Source: Chryseobacterium sp. IHB B 17019 (GTDB lineage: Bacteria; Bacteroidota; Bacteroidia; Flavobacteriales; Weeksellaceae). From it: a DNA stretch of 64,000 bases. The DNA is taken from NCBI RefSeq assembly GCF_001456155.1, contig NZ_CP013293.1:2728001-2792000 (forward strand), read 5' to 3'. Under the pieces are notes generated by a model. It did no database searches and was not told the origin of the DNA. It was given only the letters and a program-made list of their open reading frames with translations. The position numbers were made by a program, and so were the translations under genes. Position 1 is the first letter of the stretch. The number at the start of each line of letters is the position of its first letter. Shown here in pieces: positions 7,954 through 18,147 of the stretch.

Positions 7954-9231
7954 TTATTCTTCAAATAATTTCTCCGATTGCGAACCAATAAACGGAATTC
8001 TTGGAGCGAGAAAATACCCCGTCAAACTTGCAAAAAGTACTGGGACGAAGTAAGTAAATCCTGTTAAGGTTCCTAAAATGATCGTTGTACTCATCGGAGT
8101 TCGCGTTACACAGGCATTGATGGCAGCCATGCAGCTTACAATCGCTAAAGTGGCATCAACTGTTGGAAATAAATTATGAATTATTAATCCCAACGTCGTT
8201 CCCACAAAGAAAAGCGGAATAATAAAACCGCCTCTCCAACCCGAAGTTACGGTGATTGCAATGGCTAGTATTTTGAAAATTAAGATTAAAATTAAAAAGT
8301 TTAATGCATAATTTCCGTTGATGATTTGATTAATCTCATTATGCCCAAAATATCTTGTAATTGGAAAATAGAAGGCAATAATTCCTAAAATAATTCCTCC
8401 CACAAAAGTTTTAATATAAATTGGAAACTTTCTGTATTCAAAAATCTTCTTGAAAAATTTTACTACAAAAATAAAAATCCAACCAAAAACCGTTGCTACA
8501 ACCCCGAACAATGATGCATATAAAAAATCGTAAACTCCTGTATAATGATACGCCTTCAGATCCCATGTCGCCCCAATTCCCAAATGGATAATCAAAGCAA
8601 ACATCAGATAACTGAAACAGCTCGCCACCAACGCAGGAATAATGGCTTTGTAATATTCAACAGCGTGTTTGTGATGCAGAATTTCCAATGAAAAAAGACT
8701 TCCTCCTAGCGGAGCGCCAAAAAGAGCCGTAAAACCGGATGCCATTCCTGCGATACTTAAAGAACGTAATTCTTCGCCTTTTAATCTGAAAATTTTTCCA
8801 AGATAAGTTCCTGTAGAACCCGTCACCTGGACCAAAGGTGCTTCCGGACCTAAACTTCCACCCGATGCCACACAAAAAAGCGACGACAAAATCATGGAAG
8901 GATTATTTTTCGGGTCTAATTTTCCTTTATTAAATCGGATATTGTTGACAATCAAATGAATTTCTCCCGGATCTCCAATAAAATGAATAACCAAACCGGC
9001 CAACAGACCACAAATTGCCATCGTCGGAATCACCATCCAGCCTTGAAACTGAACTAAAAACTCCGTAAAATATTCAAGCACAATCCAATATAATCCGGCT
9101 ATAACTCCACCAATCAGACCCGTTAAAGCCCACATAAAAAAAGTCCGGCTAAAAACAAAAGGATTGAATCTAATCGGTTGATCTAAAAGATTAAAAGTCC
9201 GTATTAAACGACGCCTTCTGTGGATTTTCAT
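7954..9231 (-). CDS. ClC-family chloride channel/transporter
   Basis: A 425-residue polytopic membrane protein of the ClC family, which moves chloride (often in exchange for protons) or related anions. The gating region reads GPEAPLVQ (residues 128-135), aligning with GREGPTVQ of E. coli ClcA, so gating glutamate E130 is kept while the flanking residues differ. AGMASGFTALFGAPLGG (161-177) and GGFIIP (334-339) are the second and third signature regions. The first signature GSGIP is replaced by a GDPGE-type sequence near residue 87, so anion selectivity may differ from chloride/nitrate exchangers. No CBS domains. Intergenic repeats follow upstream. Confidence 0.9.
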   Translation of the reverse strand: MKIHRRRRLIRTFNLLDQPIRFNPFVFSRTFFMWALTGLIGGVIAGLYWIVLEYFTEFLVQFQGWMVIPTMAICGLLAGLVIHFIGDPGEIHLIVNNIRFNKGKLDPKNNPSMILSSLFCVASGGSLGPEAPLVQVTGSTGTYLGKIFRLKGEELRSLSIAGMASGFTALFGAPLGGSLFSLEILHHKHAVEYYKAIIPALVASCFSYLMFALIIHLGIGATWDLKAYHYTGVYDFLYASLFGVVATVFGWIFIFVVKFFKKIFEYRKFPIYIKTFVGGIILGIIAFYFPITRYFGHNEINQIINGNYALNFLILILIFKILAIAITVTSGWRGGFIIPLFFVGTTLGLIIHNLFPTVDATLAIVSCMAAINACVTRTPMSTTIILGTLTGFTYFVPVLFASLTGYFLAPRIPFIGSQSEKLFEE

Positions 9232-9290
9232 TTAAATAATTTTAAAATTATCAAGCCTTTGATGGGCTAACGCCTTCATAAACTTTTGAG

Positions 9291-9361
9291 ATGCTTCGAC
9301 ATGCTCAGAGCATGACATTGCGAATACTAACAGCTTTGACGCTCGCTTCGCTCGCGCTTTA
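9291..9361. repeat. Dispersed intergenic repeats between ClC and DUF423 genes
   Basis: GATGCTTCGACATGCTCAG followed by AGCATGACA is a sequence I recall as widely dispersed in flavobacterial genomes; it contains the hairpin ATGCTC/GAGCAT. It is followed by a second short G+C-rich palindromic run, GCTCGCTTCGCTCGCGC. Both stand out from the AT-rich surroundings. Copy number cannot be judged from one window. Confidence 0.5.
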
Positions 9362-9364
9362 TTC

Positions 9365-9751
9365 TTAAATTTTATTTTTAGCAAAATAAAAAATCAGCAT
9401 TCCCCAACTTAAAATCATCAACAAACCTCCAAGTGGGGTAATTGGTCCTAAAAACTTAAGGTTCATTCCTAAATAATCCTGCAGGCTTAAGAAATAAATA
9501 CTGAAAGAAAACAGCACTGTTCCTGCAATCATCATGATCGAAATCCACTTTTGCGATGATGTGTCAAATTTCAAAATGTAGCCTACAATCAATAAAAAGA
9601 AAGCAGCATACATCTGATATCTCACTCCTGTTTCAAAGCTTTCCAGCCTTTCTACAGACAAAATTTTCTTCAAAGCGTGCGCACCGAATGCACCCAAAAT
9701 CACGGATAACACTCCGTAAACAGCACCAAAAACTAAAGTTATTGTTTTCAT
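9365..9751 (-). CDS. DUF423 family membrane protein
   Basis: A 128-residue inner-membrane protein with four helices, of the DUF423 family (YgdD-like). The hallmark GAFGAHALKK lies near the N-terminus, and FSFSIYFLSL and ITPLGGLLMILSWG lie further on. I chose the ATG at 9751, which starts MKTITLVFGAVYG as in other members. An upstream in-frame ATG at 9787 would overlap the end of the preceding gene by 26 bases and adds a polar stretch foreign to the family. The function of DUF423 is unknown. It is probably cotranscribed with the secreted protein gene that ends 10 bases upstream. Confidence 0.88.
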   Translation of the reverse strand: MKTITLVFGAVYGVLSVILGAFGAHALKKILSVERLESFETGVRYQMYAAFFLLIVGYILKFDTSSQKWISIMMIAGTVLFSFSIYFLSLQDYLGMNLKFLGPITPLGGLLMILSWGMLIFYFAKNKI

Positions 9752-9761
9752 TTTATTAAAT

Positions 9762-10313
9762 TTATTGAACATTCCGAACTTCATCAATTCTAAAAGAATT
9801 TTCGATCGGAGCTAAAAGAATTTTCTTATGCAATTTTTTCTTACTTTTTGTGTCTTCAATAAAAAAAGAATACCATAGTTTATCATCAACTTTCTTCAGA
9901 AATCTGATATCAGAAACGGCAATCTTATCATAATCAAACCTTCCAAAAAGAAGAACTTCATCTGATTTGCTATCTTTCATGGGATAATCTTTATTCCATT
10001 TTTCTAGAAATTTTGTTTCCGTCATTCCGTCTCTGTTATAAGTTAAACTAGCTAGATCAGATTTAAAATCGAAATATTTTTGAGTAAAAAAAAACAATTG
10101 CTTTTGCATATATTGCTCCTTTGTCATAGGTCTGTCATCAAAATTATTATAAAGATTTTCAACATTCTCTTTAACCCATTTTTCAGCTACAGGATTTCCT
10201 TTTTGTATATTTTGAACTTTTGGTTGAGAATTTTTCTTTGAAGATTTTTGAGCAGCAGCCTGACCAAATGATAAAAGAAAAACCACTACAGAAAAAGATA
10301 TTATTTTTTTCAT
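9762..10313 (-). CDS. Secreted protein of unknown function
   Basis: A 183-residue protein with a clear signal peptide (MKKIISFSVVVFLLSFGQAAAQ, cleaved after AAAQ or nearby) and a lysine-rich mature part. There is no lipobox and no recognisable catalytic motif. The mature protein is predicted mixed alpha/beta, with the pattern RFDYDKIAVSDIRFLKKVDDKLWYS suggesting an NTF2-like or DUF3828-like cone fold, but this is a guess from pattern only. It lies between the small membrane protein gene at 10325 and the DUF423 gene, all on the minus strand with gaps of about ten bases, so the group is likely one operon with HMG-CoA reductase. Confidence 0.7.
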   Translation of the reverse strand: MKKIISFSVVVFLLSFGQAAAQKSSKKNSQPKVQNIQKGNPVAEKWVKENVENLYNNFDDRPMTKEQYMQKQLFFFTQKYFDFKSDLASLTYNRDGMTETKFLEKWNKDYPMKDSKSDEVLLFGRFDYDKIAVSDIRFLKKVDDKLWYSFFIEDTKSKKKLHKKILLAPIENSFRIDEVRNVQ

Positions 10314-10324
10314 TTCGAATAATT

Positions 10325-10480
10325 TTATTTATAATTTAAAATCTTAAATATTAATGATACGGCTCCGATTCCGATAAAAACCCACGCGAATTTTTTATTC
10401 TGTGCAAAACCGGGGTGTTTAGTCACTTTTAGGAATATTCCGAAAGCTATCATTAAGGCTGAGACGATTATTCCAAACAT
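10325..10480 (-). CDS. Small membrane protein, 51 residues, overlapping the HMG-CoA reductase stop codon
   Basis: The start codon overlaps the last base of the upstream stop codon (TAATG at 10482-10478), an arrangement that usually means translational coupling. The product begins MFGIIVSALMIAFGIFLKV, has a short polar loop with HPGFAQNKKFA, and ends with a second helix (WVFIGIGAVSLIF) and a basic tail. It is therefore a two-helix hairpin membrane protein with both loop and tail positively charged. It is too short for many gene finders. The overlap, the membrane pattern and the tight spacing to the next gene (11 bases) support it as real. Function unknown; a link with isoprenoid metabolism is only positional. 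Confidence 0.75.
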   Translation of the reverse strand: MFGIIVSALMIAFGIFLKVTKHPGFAQNKKFAWVFIGIGAVSLIFKILNYK

Positions 10481-11808
10481 TACTGGCCTCTTAATCTGTT
10501 AAATTCATTGATAACCTCGTGATGCGTTACTGTTTTGTCTTTAAAATAGTTTACAAAATGTTGTTTTTCTTCTTCCGTTGCGCCCATTTGGTTTAAAATA
10601 TTCAGTAAGTGCATTTTCATGTGCCCTTTTTGAATTCCTGTTGTCACTAAAGAGCGAAGTGCTCCAAAATTCTGCGCCAATCCTGAAACCGCCAAAATAC
10701 TCATCAATTCCTGAGCAGAAGGCTTTCCTAAAAGTGCCAAAGAAAATTTTACTAAAGGATGGAGATTTGTCAAACCACCAACAACTCCTACAGAAATCGG
10801 AAGATCGATCCAGAATCTGAAAACTCCGTTGTCAGTCGTACAATGCGTTAACGAAGAATATTTTCCGTTTCTCGCTGCGTAGGCGTGTGCACAAGCTTCA
10901 GTTGCACGGAAATCATTACCGGTTGCGATTACCACGGCATCTACTCCATTCATGATTCCCTTGTTGTGAGTCGTAGCACGGAAAGGTTCAATTTCTGCGA
11001 TGGTTACCGCCTGTTTGAACTTTCTTGCAAATTCTTCATTGGAAATTCCGCTGTCGTCTTTTAGGTCTTCAATTTTACAGGAAACCTCAGCTCTTACAAT
11101 ACAATCCGGTGTAAAATTAGAAAGAATATTCATCACAATCTGTAAAGAATTTCTTTCTTCTTCTGTAAAATCTTCGCTAATGGCAACTTCCTGCTTCAAC
11201 GTTTTTCCAAATTGTTCAAGACAAGAATTAATAAAGTTAGCACCCATTGAATCTACCGTATCAAAACTTGCTTTAAGCTGGTAATAATTAGGCATTTCGG
11301 CAGTTTTATCCACCAATTTTATATCTAAGATTCCGCCGCCGCGATTTCTCATGTTTGCAGTGATTGCATCCGTCGCTTCAAAAAGCTTTTTCTTTAAATT
11401 AAAATTAAAAAAATGAAGCAGCTTATGAGGCTCTACATTAAAAATAAAGTGAGTATGACCTAATTTCTCATTGTTAATGATCGTTGTTTTAAAACCACCC
11501 TTGTCGATCCAGAACTTAGCCGCTTTTGAAGCCGCAGCAACAACAGAACTTTCTTCAACAGCCATTGGAAGAGCGAATAATTTTCCGTCAATCAGGAAAT
11601 TCGGAGCAATTCCGTAAGGCATGTAAAAATTGGAAATCGTATTTTCAGAAAATTCGTCATGAAGCTTCTGAAGATCAGCATTTCCGTTCCAGTATTGATT
11701 TAATATATTTTGATATTCTTCGTTTCCTTCAAGGTATTCGTTAACGAGCCAGTCGATTTTCCCTTGTTTTGTTAATTTGGAAAAACCTTCGATCGGTTTA
11801 TGATTCAT
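10480..11808 (-). CDS. mvaA: Hydroxymethylglutaryl-CoA reductase, class II
   Basis: A 442-residue class II HMG-CoA reductase. Although the family name includes 'degradative', in flavobacteria it is expected to make mevalonate for isoprenoid synthesis. Active-site regions are present: the glutamate in AVEESSVVAAASKAAKFW (about residue 85), the lysine in TTHNKGIMNGVDAVVIATGND, the aspartate region NDFRATEACAHA, and the C-terminal histidine in QKGHMKMHLLNI. The N-terminal small domain typical of class I enzymes is absent and length is right for class II. No other mevalonate genes lie nearby. It heads a minus-strand run with three small downstream genes. Confidence 0.95.
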   Translation of the reverse strand: MNHKPIEGFSKLTKQGKIDWLVNEYLEGNEEYQNILNQYWNGNADLQKLHDEFSENTISNFYMPYGIAPNFLIDGKLFALPMAVEESSVVAAASKAAKFWIDKGGFKTTIINNEKLGHTHFIFNVEPHKLLHFFNFNLKKKLFEATDAITANMRNRGGGILDIKLVDKTAEMPNYYQLKASFDTVDSMGANFINSCLEQFGKTLKQEVAISEDFTEEERNSLQIVMNILSNFTPDCIVRAEVSCKIEDLKDDSGISNEEFARKFKQAVTIAEIEPFRATTHNKGIMNGVDAVVIATGNDFRATEACAHAYAARNGKYSSLTHCTTDNGVFRFWIDLPISVGVVGGLTNLHPLVKFSLALLGKPSAQELMSILAVSGLAQNFGALRSLVTTGIQKGHMKMHLLNILNQMGATEEEKQHFVNYFKDKTVTHHEVINEFNRLRGQ

Positions 11809-11879
11809 AACATAAATTTAATGACCGTAAATATACTAATTTTGTGACTTTAAGTGTGGATAACTTCCATGAAAAAAGG

Positions 11880-11910
11880 TTGATATTTATCAATTTTGGA
11901 ACTACATTTG
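11880..11910 (+). promoter_or_regulatory. Promoter of the radical-SAM gene
   Basis: TTG (11880-11882), 20 bases, then TACATTTG (11903-11910) matches the phylum promoter pattern. The ATG at 11952 would give a leader of about 35 bases. Confidence 0.6.
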
Positions 11911-11951
11911 AATAGAATATTATTTCTAAAACTTACATTTTCAATTAAAAT

Positions 11952-13211
11952 ATGAATTTTGACCGCCTGAAAGAAAAACTCGAAATCCTTGCCGATGCAG
12001 CGAAATATGATGTTTCCTGCTCATCCAGCGGAGGAACGAGAAAAAATAAAAAAGGCGCTTTGGGAGACAGTTCCGCAAGCGGGATCTGTCATACTTATAC
12101 GGAAGACGGACGATGTGTTTCACTTCTCAAAATTCTTTTGACCAATCACTGCATTTATGATTGCGCTTACTGCGTTTCCAGAAGTTCAAATGATATTAAA
12201 AGAGCTGCATTTACGGTTGAAGAAGTCGTTGATTTAACGATAAACTTTTACCGCAGAAACTATATTGAAGGCTTGTTTTTAAGTTCGGGAATTTTCAAAA
12301 ATGCCGACACAACCATGGAAAGATTGGTTCGTGTTGCGAAAAAATTACGCTTAGAAGAGAATTTTAACGGATACATTCATTTAAAATCAATTCCGGGAGC
12401 GAGCGATGAATTGATGCAGGAAGCCGCTTTGTATGCCGATAGATTATCAATCAATCTTGAAATCCCAACCGAAAGTGGATTAAAATTATTGGCTCCTGAA
12501 AAAAATCGACAGGATATGCTCAATCCGATGAAATATATTCAGAATGGGATTGCTCAATACAAAGATGAAAAAAAAATATTCAGAAAAGTCCCAAAGTTTG
12601 CCCCGGCTGGGCAGTCTACTCAAATGATTGTTGGGGCAACCAATGAAAATGATTTACAGATCATCAAAGTTGCCGATCATTTTTATAAGAACTTTAACCT
12701 TAAAAGAGTTTATTATTCAGGATATGTTCCTGTTTTGGAGGATAAAAGATTGCCTTCTCTTACAACGGAAGTTCCGATGCTTCGGGAAAACCGTTTGTAT
12801 CAATCGGATTGGCTGATGCGTTTTTATGGTTTTAAAGCCGAAGAAATCTTAGATCCGAATATGCCGTTTCTGGACCTGGAAGTTGATCCGAAATTGAGCT
12901 GGGCTCTGAGAAACTTAAATCAGTTTCCTGTTAATTTGCAGACTGCGGATTATCAGATGATTTTAAGAATTCCCGGAATTGGCGTGAAAACGGCGCAAAA
13001 AATTATAAGTGCAAGACGTTTCCAGGTTTTGAATATCGATCACTTGAAGAAATTGGGAGCAGCGGTCAACCGGGCAAGATATTTTATTGATTTTAATGCC
13101 GGAAATGCTTTTTTAAAATATTTAACGGATAAAAATCTGAAGAAATTGTTGATTGGCGGGAGTTCTTCGAAGTTTCATAATCAGTTTTCGCAGCAGTTGA
13201 GTTTGTTTTGA
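11952..13211 (+). CDS. Radical-SAM protein with helix-hairpin-helix domain, predicted DNA modification/repair
   Basis: A 419-residue radical S-adenosylmethionine enzyme of the spore-photoproduct-lyase-like family (TIGR03916 type) that is usually encoded beside a DUF4130/uracil-DNA-glycosylase partner. The iron-sulfur cluster cysteines are C67, C71 and C74 (CIYDCAYC). An N-terminal segment has further cysteines (C23, C46, C55). Near the C-terminus, residues 337-355 (ILRIPGIGVKTAQKII) form a helix-hairpin-helix, a non-specific DNA-binding motif. The combination suggests a radical reaction on DNA or RNA, perhaps repair. The biochemical activity is, to my knowledge, unknown. The DUF4130 gene follows 106 bases later; no glycosylase gene is nearby. 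Confidence 0.9.
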   Translation: MNFDRLKEKLEILADAAKYDVSCSSSGGTRKNKKGALGDSSASGICHTYTEDGRCVSLLKILLTNHCIYDCAYCVSRSSNDIKRAAFTVEEVVDLTINFYRRNYIEGLFLSSGIFKNADTTMERLVRVAKKLRLEENFNGYIHLKSIPGASDELMQEAALYADRLSINLEIPTESGLKLLAPEKNRQDMLNPMKYIQNGIAQYKDEKKIFRKVPKFAPAGQSTQMIVGATNENDLQIIKVADHFYKNFNLKRVYYSGYVPVLEDKRLPSLTTEVPMLRENRLYQSDWLMRFYGFKAEEILDPNMPFLDLEVDPKLSWALRNLNQFPVNLQTADYQMILRIPGIGVKTAQKIISARRFQVLNIDHLKKLGAAVNRARYFIDFNAGNAFLKYLTDKNLKKLLIGGSSSKFHNQFSQQLSLF

Positions 13212-13218
13212 TTTAAAC

Positions 13219-13258
13219 ACGAATTACACGAATGTTTTCACGAATTTCACTAATAATT
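13219..13258. repeat. Degenerate intergenic repeat (ACACGAATTACACGAAT type)
   Basis: ACACGAATTACACGAATG then TTTCACGAATTTCACTAAT is an imperfect tandem of a CACGAATT(A/T) unit, of a type I recall as scattered in flavobacterial intergenic DNA. It sits in the gap between the rSAM and DUF4130 genes. A related stretch is at 24663-24712. Confidence 0.4.
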
Positions 13259-13317
13259 TTAAGACATAAATATCAATTCACTCTAAAACTCCAAAACCCT
13301 ATAACCCTCCAACTCAA

Positions 13318-14076
13318 ATGACTACCTTACTCTACGACGGAAGTTTTGACGGACTTTTTACAGCGATATTTGAAGTTTTTGAATATCGTTATAAAGACGT
13401 GGAAATTGTAAGTAAAGAGCGGTTTCATCAGGAAAATATTTTTGCGGAAATTCATGAAGTGATCACCCAAAATGATAAATCTGGACGGGTTTTAAATAAA
13501 TTAGAACAAAACATCGGTAAGTCTGGAATTCATCAATTATTACAAGTTTATTTATCCGAAGATCCTGAATCAGAGCAACTAATATTATCTGCTGTAAGAC
13601 AATCCATAAAACATCCGGGCGAAAATATTCTGCAAAATTATGCTGATAATAATATATTGAAAATTTCAAAAATCTGTAAATCTGTAAGTCGGGAAAGGCA
13701 TAGAATGACTGCTTTTGTGCGGTTTGAAAAAATGAAGGATGATGTTTTCTTTGCTAAAATTGATCCTGATTTTAATGTTCTTCCTTTAATTCGGAAACAT
13801 TTTAAAGACCGTTATCAGGATCAGAAATGGATGATTTATGACTTGAGAAGACATTACGGAATTCTTTATGATCTGGAAAGCTGTGACTTTTTTTATCCTG
13901 ATGAAAAATTAGATTTGCATCAATATCAACAGAAATTTCATAATGAGGAAACGCAATATCAGACGCTTTGGCAGCGGTATTTTACGAAAACTAATATTGT
14001 GGAAAGGAAGAATTTGAAACTGCATATTCAACATGTTCCGAGGAGGTATTGGAAGTATTTAACTGAAAAGCATTAA
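13318..14076 (+). CDS. DUF4130 (TIGR03915-type) DNA metabolism protein, partner of the radical-SAM gene
   Basis: A 252-residue cytoplasmic protein starting MTTLLYDGSFDGLFTAIFEVF, the hallmark of the DUF4130 family. The conserved core includes the ERHRMTAFVRFEKM stretch (126-139), where the basic RHRM and following strand are the most conserved part, and KWMIYDLRRHYGILYD (170-185). In many proteobacteria this domain is fused to a family-X uracil-DNA glycosylase; here it stands alone with no glycosylase domain at its C-terminus (the protein ends with the DUF4130 tail). Gene order after the rSAM gene is the conserved arrangement. No separate promoter is evident, so cotranscription is likely. Molecular function unknown. 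Confidence 0.88.
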   Translation: MTTLLYDGSFDGLFTAIFEVFEYRYKDVEIVSKERFHQENIFAEIHEVITQNDKSGRVLNKLEQNIGKSGIHQLLQVYLSEDPESEQLILSAVRQSIKHPGENILQNYADNNILKISKICKSVSRERHRMTAFVRFEKMKDDVFFAKIDPDFNVLPLIRKHFKDRYQDQKWMIYDLRRHYGILYDLESCDFFYPDEKLDLHQYQQKFHNEETQYQTLWQRYFTKTNIVERKNLKLHIQHVPRRYWKYLTEKH

Positions 14077-14395
14077 GTTTCTTTGGTCTTAATCGAAAGT
14101 TCGACATAATCAAACAAACAAAATAAAAATTGTCTCCATAAAGTCGACGAATATTATTTCAAGACTTGGAAACCTCCGCTAAAATTGAAATCTAATCCTC
14201 AAAACTTGCGCGAATTCCACATTTATTCTTTAATCCTAATTTGAATATCGGCAATTCTGAAACCAAAATTAAGATGTACATTTTCAACCCGACAAATTTT
14301 AGACAGTTTTAATAATTTATATTCAAAACTCTTATAAAGTTACTGCCGTTATCTGAACTTGTTTTTGTAAATTTGTGTTCGAAATTTTTTACTAG
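14077..14395. other. Gene-free stretch between DUF4130 and pfkA
   Basis: 319 AT-rich bases without a plausible reading frame. The only element I can name is a TAAATTTG -7 box at 14368-14375, 20 bases before the pfkA ATG, without a convincing -33 TTG. No clear terminator follows the DUF4130 gene. Confidence 0.5.
14368..14375 (+). promoter_or_regulatory. -7 element of pfkA promoter
   Basis: TAAATTTG is a perfect match to TAnnTTTG, and the expected start of transcription would leave a leader of only about 13-15 bases before the ATG at 14396. Confidence 0.5.
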
Positions 14396-16422
<2,027 letters not shown>

Positions 16423-16447
16423 TAGAGTAAGTATTAGCTTAAATATA

Positions 16448-16474
16448 AACCTTCCGATTTGGAAGGTTTTTTTG
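16448..16474 (+). terminator. Terminator of the pfkA-gapA operon
   Basis: AACCTTCC and GGAAGGTT form the stem around a four-base loop, followed by seven or more T residues. Confidence 0.88.
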
Positions 16475-16505
16475 TTTTTTGTAATTTTATTTTAAAATTT
16501 TTCTT

Positions 16506-16970
16506 ATGTCAGGTAGAACTTTTCAGGAAAAATCAGGATTTCCGAAATTATTTATTACTCTTCTTGCATTCCAGGCTATTGTCATGTCGTTGGTATTAAT
16601 AAATGATAATGAATCCCCTTTGATTGTTCTCTACGTAACAGCTCCTTTGATGTTATTGTTTGCCTTCTCTTTTTTAAAATTAAATTTAAATAAAGACTAT
16701 TTCGAATATAATTTTTTCCCTTTTACCTTTAAATCCACAAAAATCAAATGGAGCGATATCCGTGAAATCCAGATCGTAAATACCGATCCTATTTTTGATT
16801 TCGGAGGCTGGGGAGTAAGGCTTTCAAAGAAATATGGGAAAGCTTTTATTACGGGAAATAATGAAGTCATATTTTTGAAGTTGAATAACGGCAAAAGACG
16901 TTCTTTTTCTGTGAAAAATAAGGAAGATTTGTTGAGATTTTTTGATGAGAATAAGATCCCTTATAAATAA
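16506..16970 (+). CDS. Membrane protein with PH-like cytoplasmic domain
   Basis: A 154-residue protein of unknown function. Two membrane helices (about residues 15-32 and 40-58) are followed by a soluble part with the pattern KIKWSDIREIQIVN and NGKRRSFSVKNKEDLLRFFDENK. This is typical of bacterial PH-like or YcxB-type domains, in which a short beta barrel is capped by a C-terminal helix. The protein lies just after the gapA terminator and is convergent with the next gene, ending 12 bases from it. It probably resides in the inner membrane; no partner is evident. Confidence 0.7.
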   Translation: MSGRTFQEKSGFPKLFITLLAFQAIVMSLVLINDNESPLIVLYVTAPLMLLFAFSFLKLNLNKDYFEYNFFPFTFKSTKIKWSDIREIQIVNTDPIFDFGGWGVRLSKKYGKAFITGNNEVIFLKLNNGKRRSFSVKNKEDLLRFFDENKIPYK

Positions 16971-16982
16971 TTATTACCCTAT

Positions 16983-17786
16983 CTAGTTTGCACCTTCGGC
17001 TCCCGTATTATTATTTTGATTACCAAATGCTACGTTAATTCCTATTCCTACCCAGCCTTTTCCATTATATTTCCAATCATAATTTTTTTGATCGTTGTTG
17101 CTTAAATAATCAAAACCCAACGTTAGTCCAACATTTACATTTTTGGTAATATGTACCAATAAACCAGTATTGATTGTGAAGGCACTAACATTTGTATTGT
17201 TATTCCCAGAGGCATTGCTATTGGATTCATCCAGTTTTATACTCGCCAAGCCAAATCCCAAAATGGGTTCAAAAGACAATCCATTTTCTACTTCTCTATT
17301 GTATCTGATCTTTGCGCCAAGATTTGTCCCTAAATTCACATTAGCATCAAATGTAAAACCGCTAAATCTTAATTTAAGAGGCACGGTATAAATTCCAACC
17401 CTCCAGTCAATTCTATTATACAGAATCTTTGTGTTAGATTTAAAGTCTTGCAGAGACATTACGTAAATCACTTTAGAATTGTCTGTTTCTGATTCCGTAT
17501 CATTAATTATTTTATTTTTCTCTCGATCTACAAACTTCCAGAATCGAAAATATACCTTACCATCTTTTACATTATTTACGGTAACTCTATATTTTTTACC
17601 ATCAATCTGATCTTTTACAATGTCAATACTCTTTGACTTTTCAGTTTTAGACTCGCTTTTAAAACTGTTCAAATCATTTAAAGAGATATAATTAAAATAG
17701 TAATTGCCATCTATTTTAATATCATTTTCCTGTCCAAAAGCTATTCCCGCCCAAAGCAGAAACACTAATAAAAAATTTGTTTTCAT
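16983..17786 (-). CDS. Outer-membrane beta-barrel-like secreted protein
   Basis: A 267-residue protein with a signal peptide (cleaved after AGIAFG). The first half of the mature protein is polar and lysine-rich. The second half has alternating beta strands such as GLSFEPILGFGLASIKLD, FTINTGLLVHITKNVNVGLTLGFDYL and GWVGIGINVAFG, suggesting a small outer-membrane barrel. It ends in an Asn/Gly-rich tail rather than a terminal aromatic. No family name is recognised. A near-perfect dyad lies about 90-115 bases upstream of its start. Monocistronic; function unknown. Confidence 0.65.
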   Translation of the reverse strand: MKTNFLLVFLLWAGIAFGQENDIKIDGNYYFNYISLNDLNSFKSESKTEKSKSIDIVKDQIDGKKYRVTVNNVKDGKVYFRFWKFVDREKNKIINDTESETDNSKVIYVMSLQDFKSNTKILYNRIDWRVGIYTVPLKLRFSGFTFDANVNLGTNLGAKIRYNREVENGLSFEPILGFGLASIKLDESNSNASGNNNTNVSAFTINTGLLVHITKNVNVGLTLGFDYLSNNDQKNYDWKYNGKGWVGIGINVAFGNQNNNTGAEGAN

Positions 17787-18147
17787 GGTTATTAATTTTA
17801 AAACAAATTTTCAAAAATTCTGAACGTAAAAAAATTACCCGTTTGTGTGATTTTAATGAATATTATTTACAACAGAATCCCCTGCAATTGTGCAAGGGAT
17901 TCCAGCTTATCATTTTCAAACAGCTAACAGAAAAATCTAAACTATTTTGATATATGGGTAACGATTATAATAGAGTATTTGTAACTAACATTAAATATGA
18001 AAAACTAATCTGCAAAAAAGGCAGTTTTTTAAAAGTGAGTTTCCATGGTAATCAGTCTGTACAAATGTTAGCATTTTATCAATACAAAAAAATCCCCCTT
18101 TTGTGGTATTTATAAAAAACTTTAACTATTTTAGCTAAAACTTGAAC
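17787..18147. other. Divergent intergenic region with a dyad
   Basis: 361 AT-rich bases between divergent genes, with no reading frame. It contains a 28-base near-perfect inverted repeat at 17875-17902 (GAATCCC and GGGATTC outer arms, one C/A mismatch, TGCA/TGCA inner arms, loop ATTG). This could be an operator or a structured leader. No TAnnTTTG element was found for either gene. Confidence 0.5.

Noticed and set aside
8657-8875. Overlapping frames inside the ClC, pfkA, gapA and tam genes as separate genes
   Set aside because: They are shadows in other frames with poor composition and no similarity, within well-supported genes.
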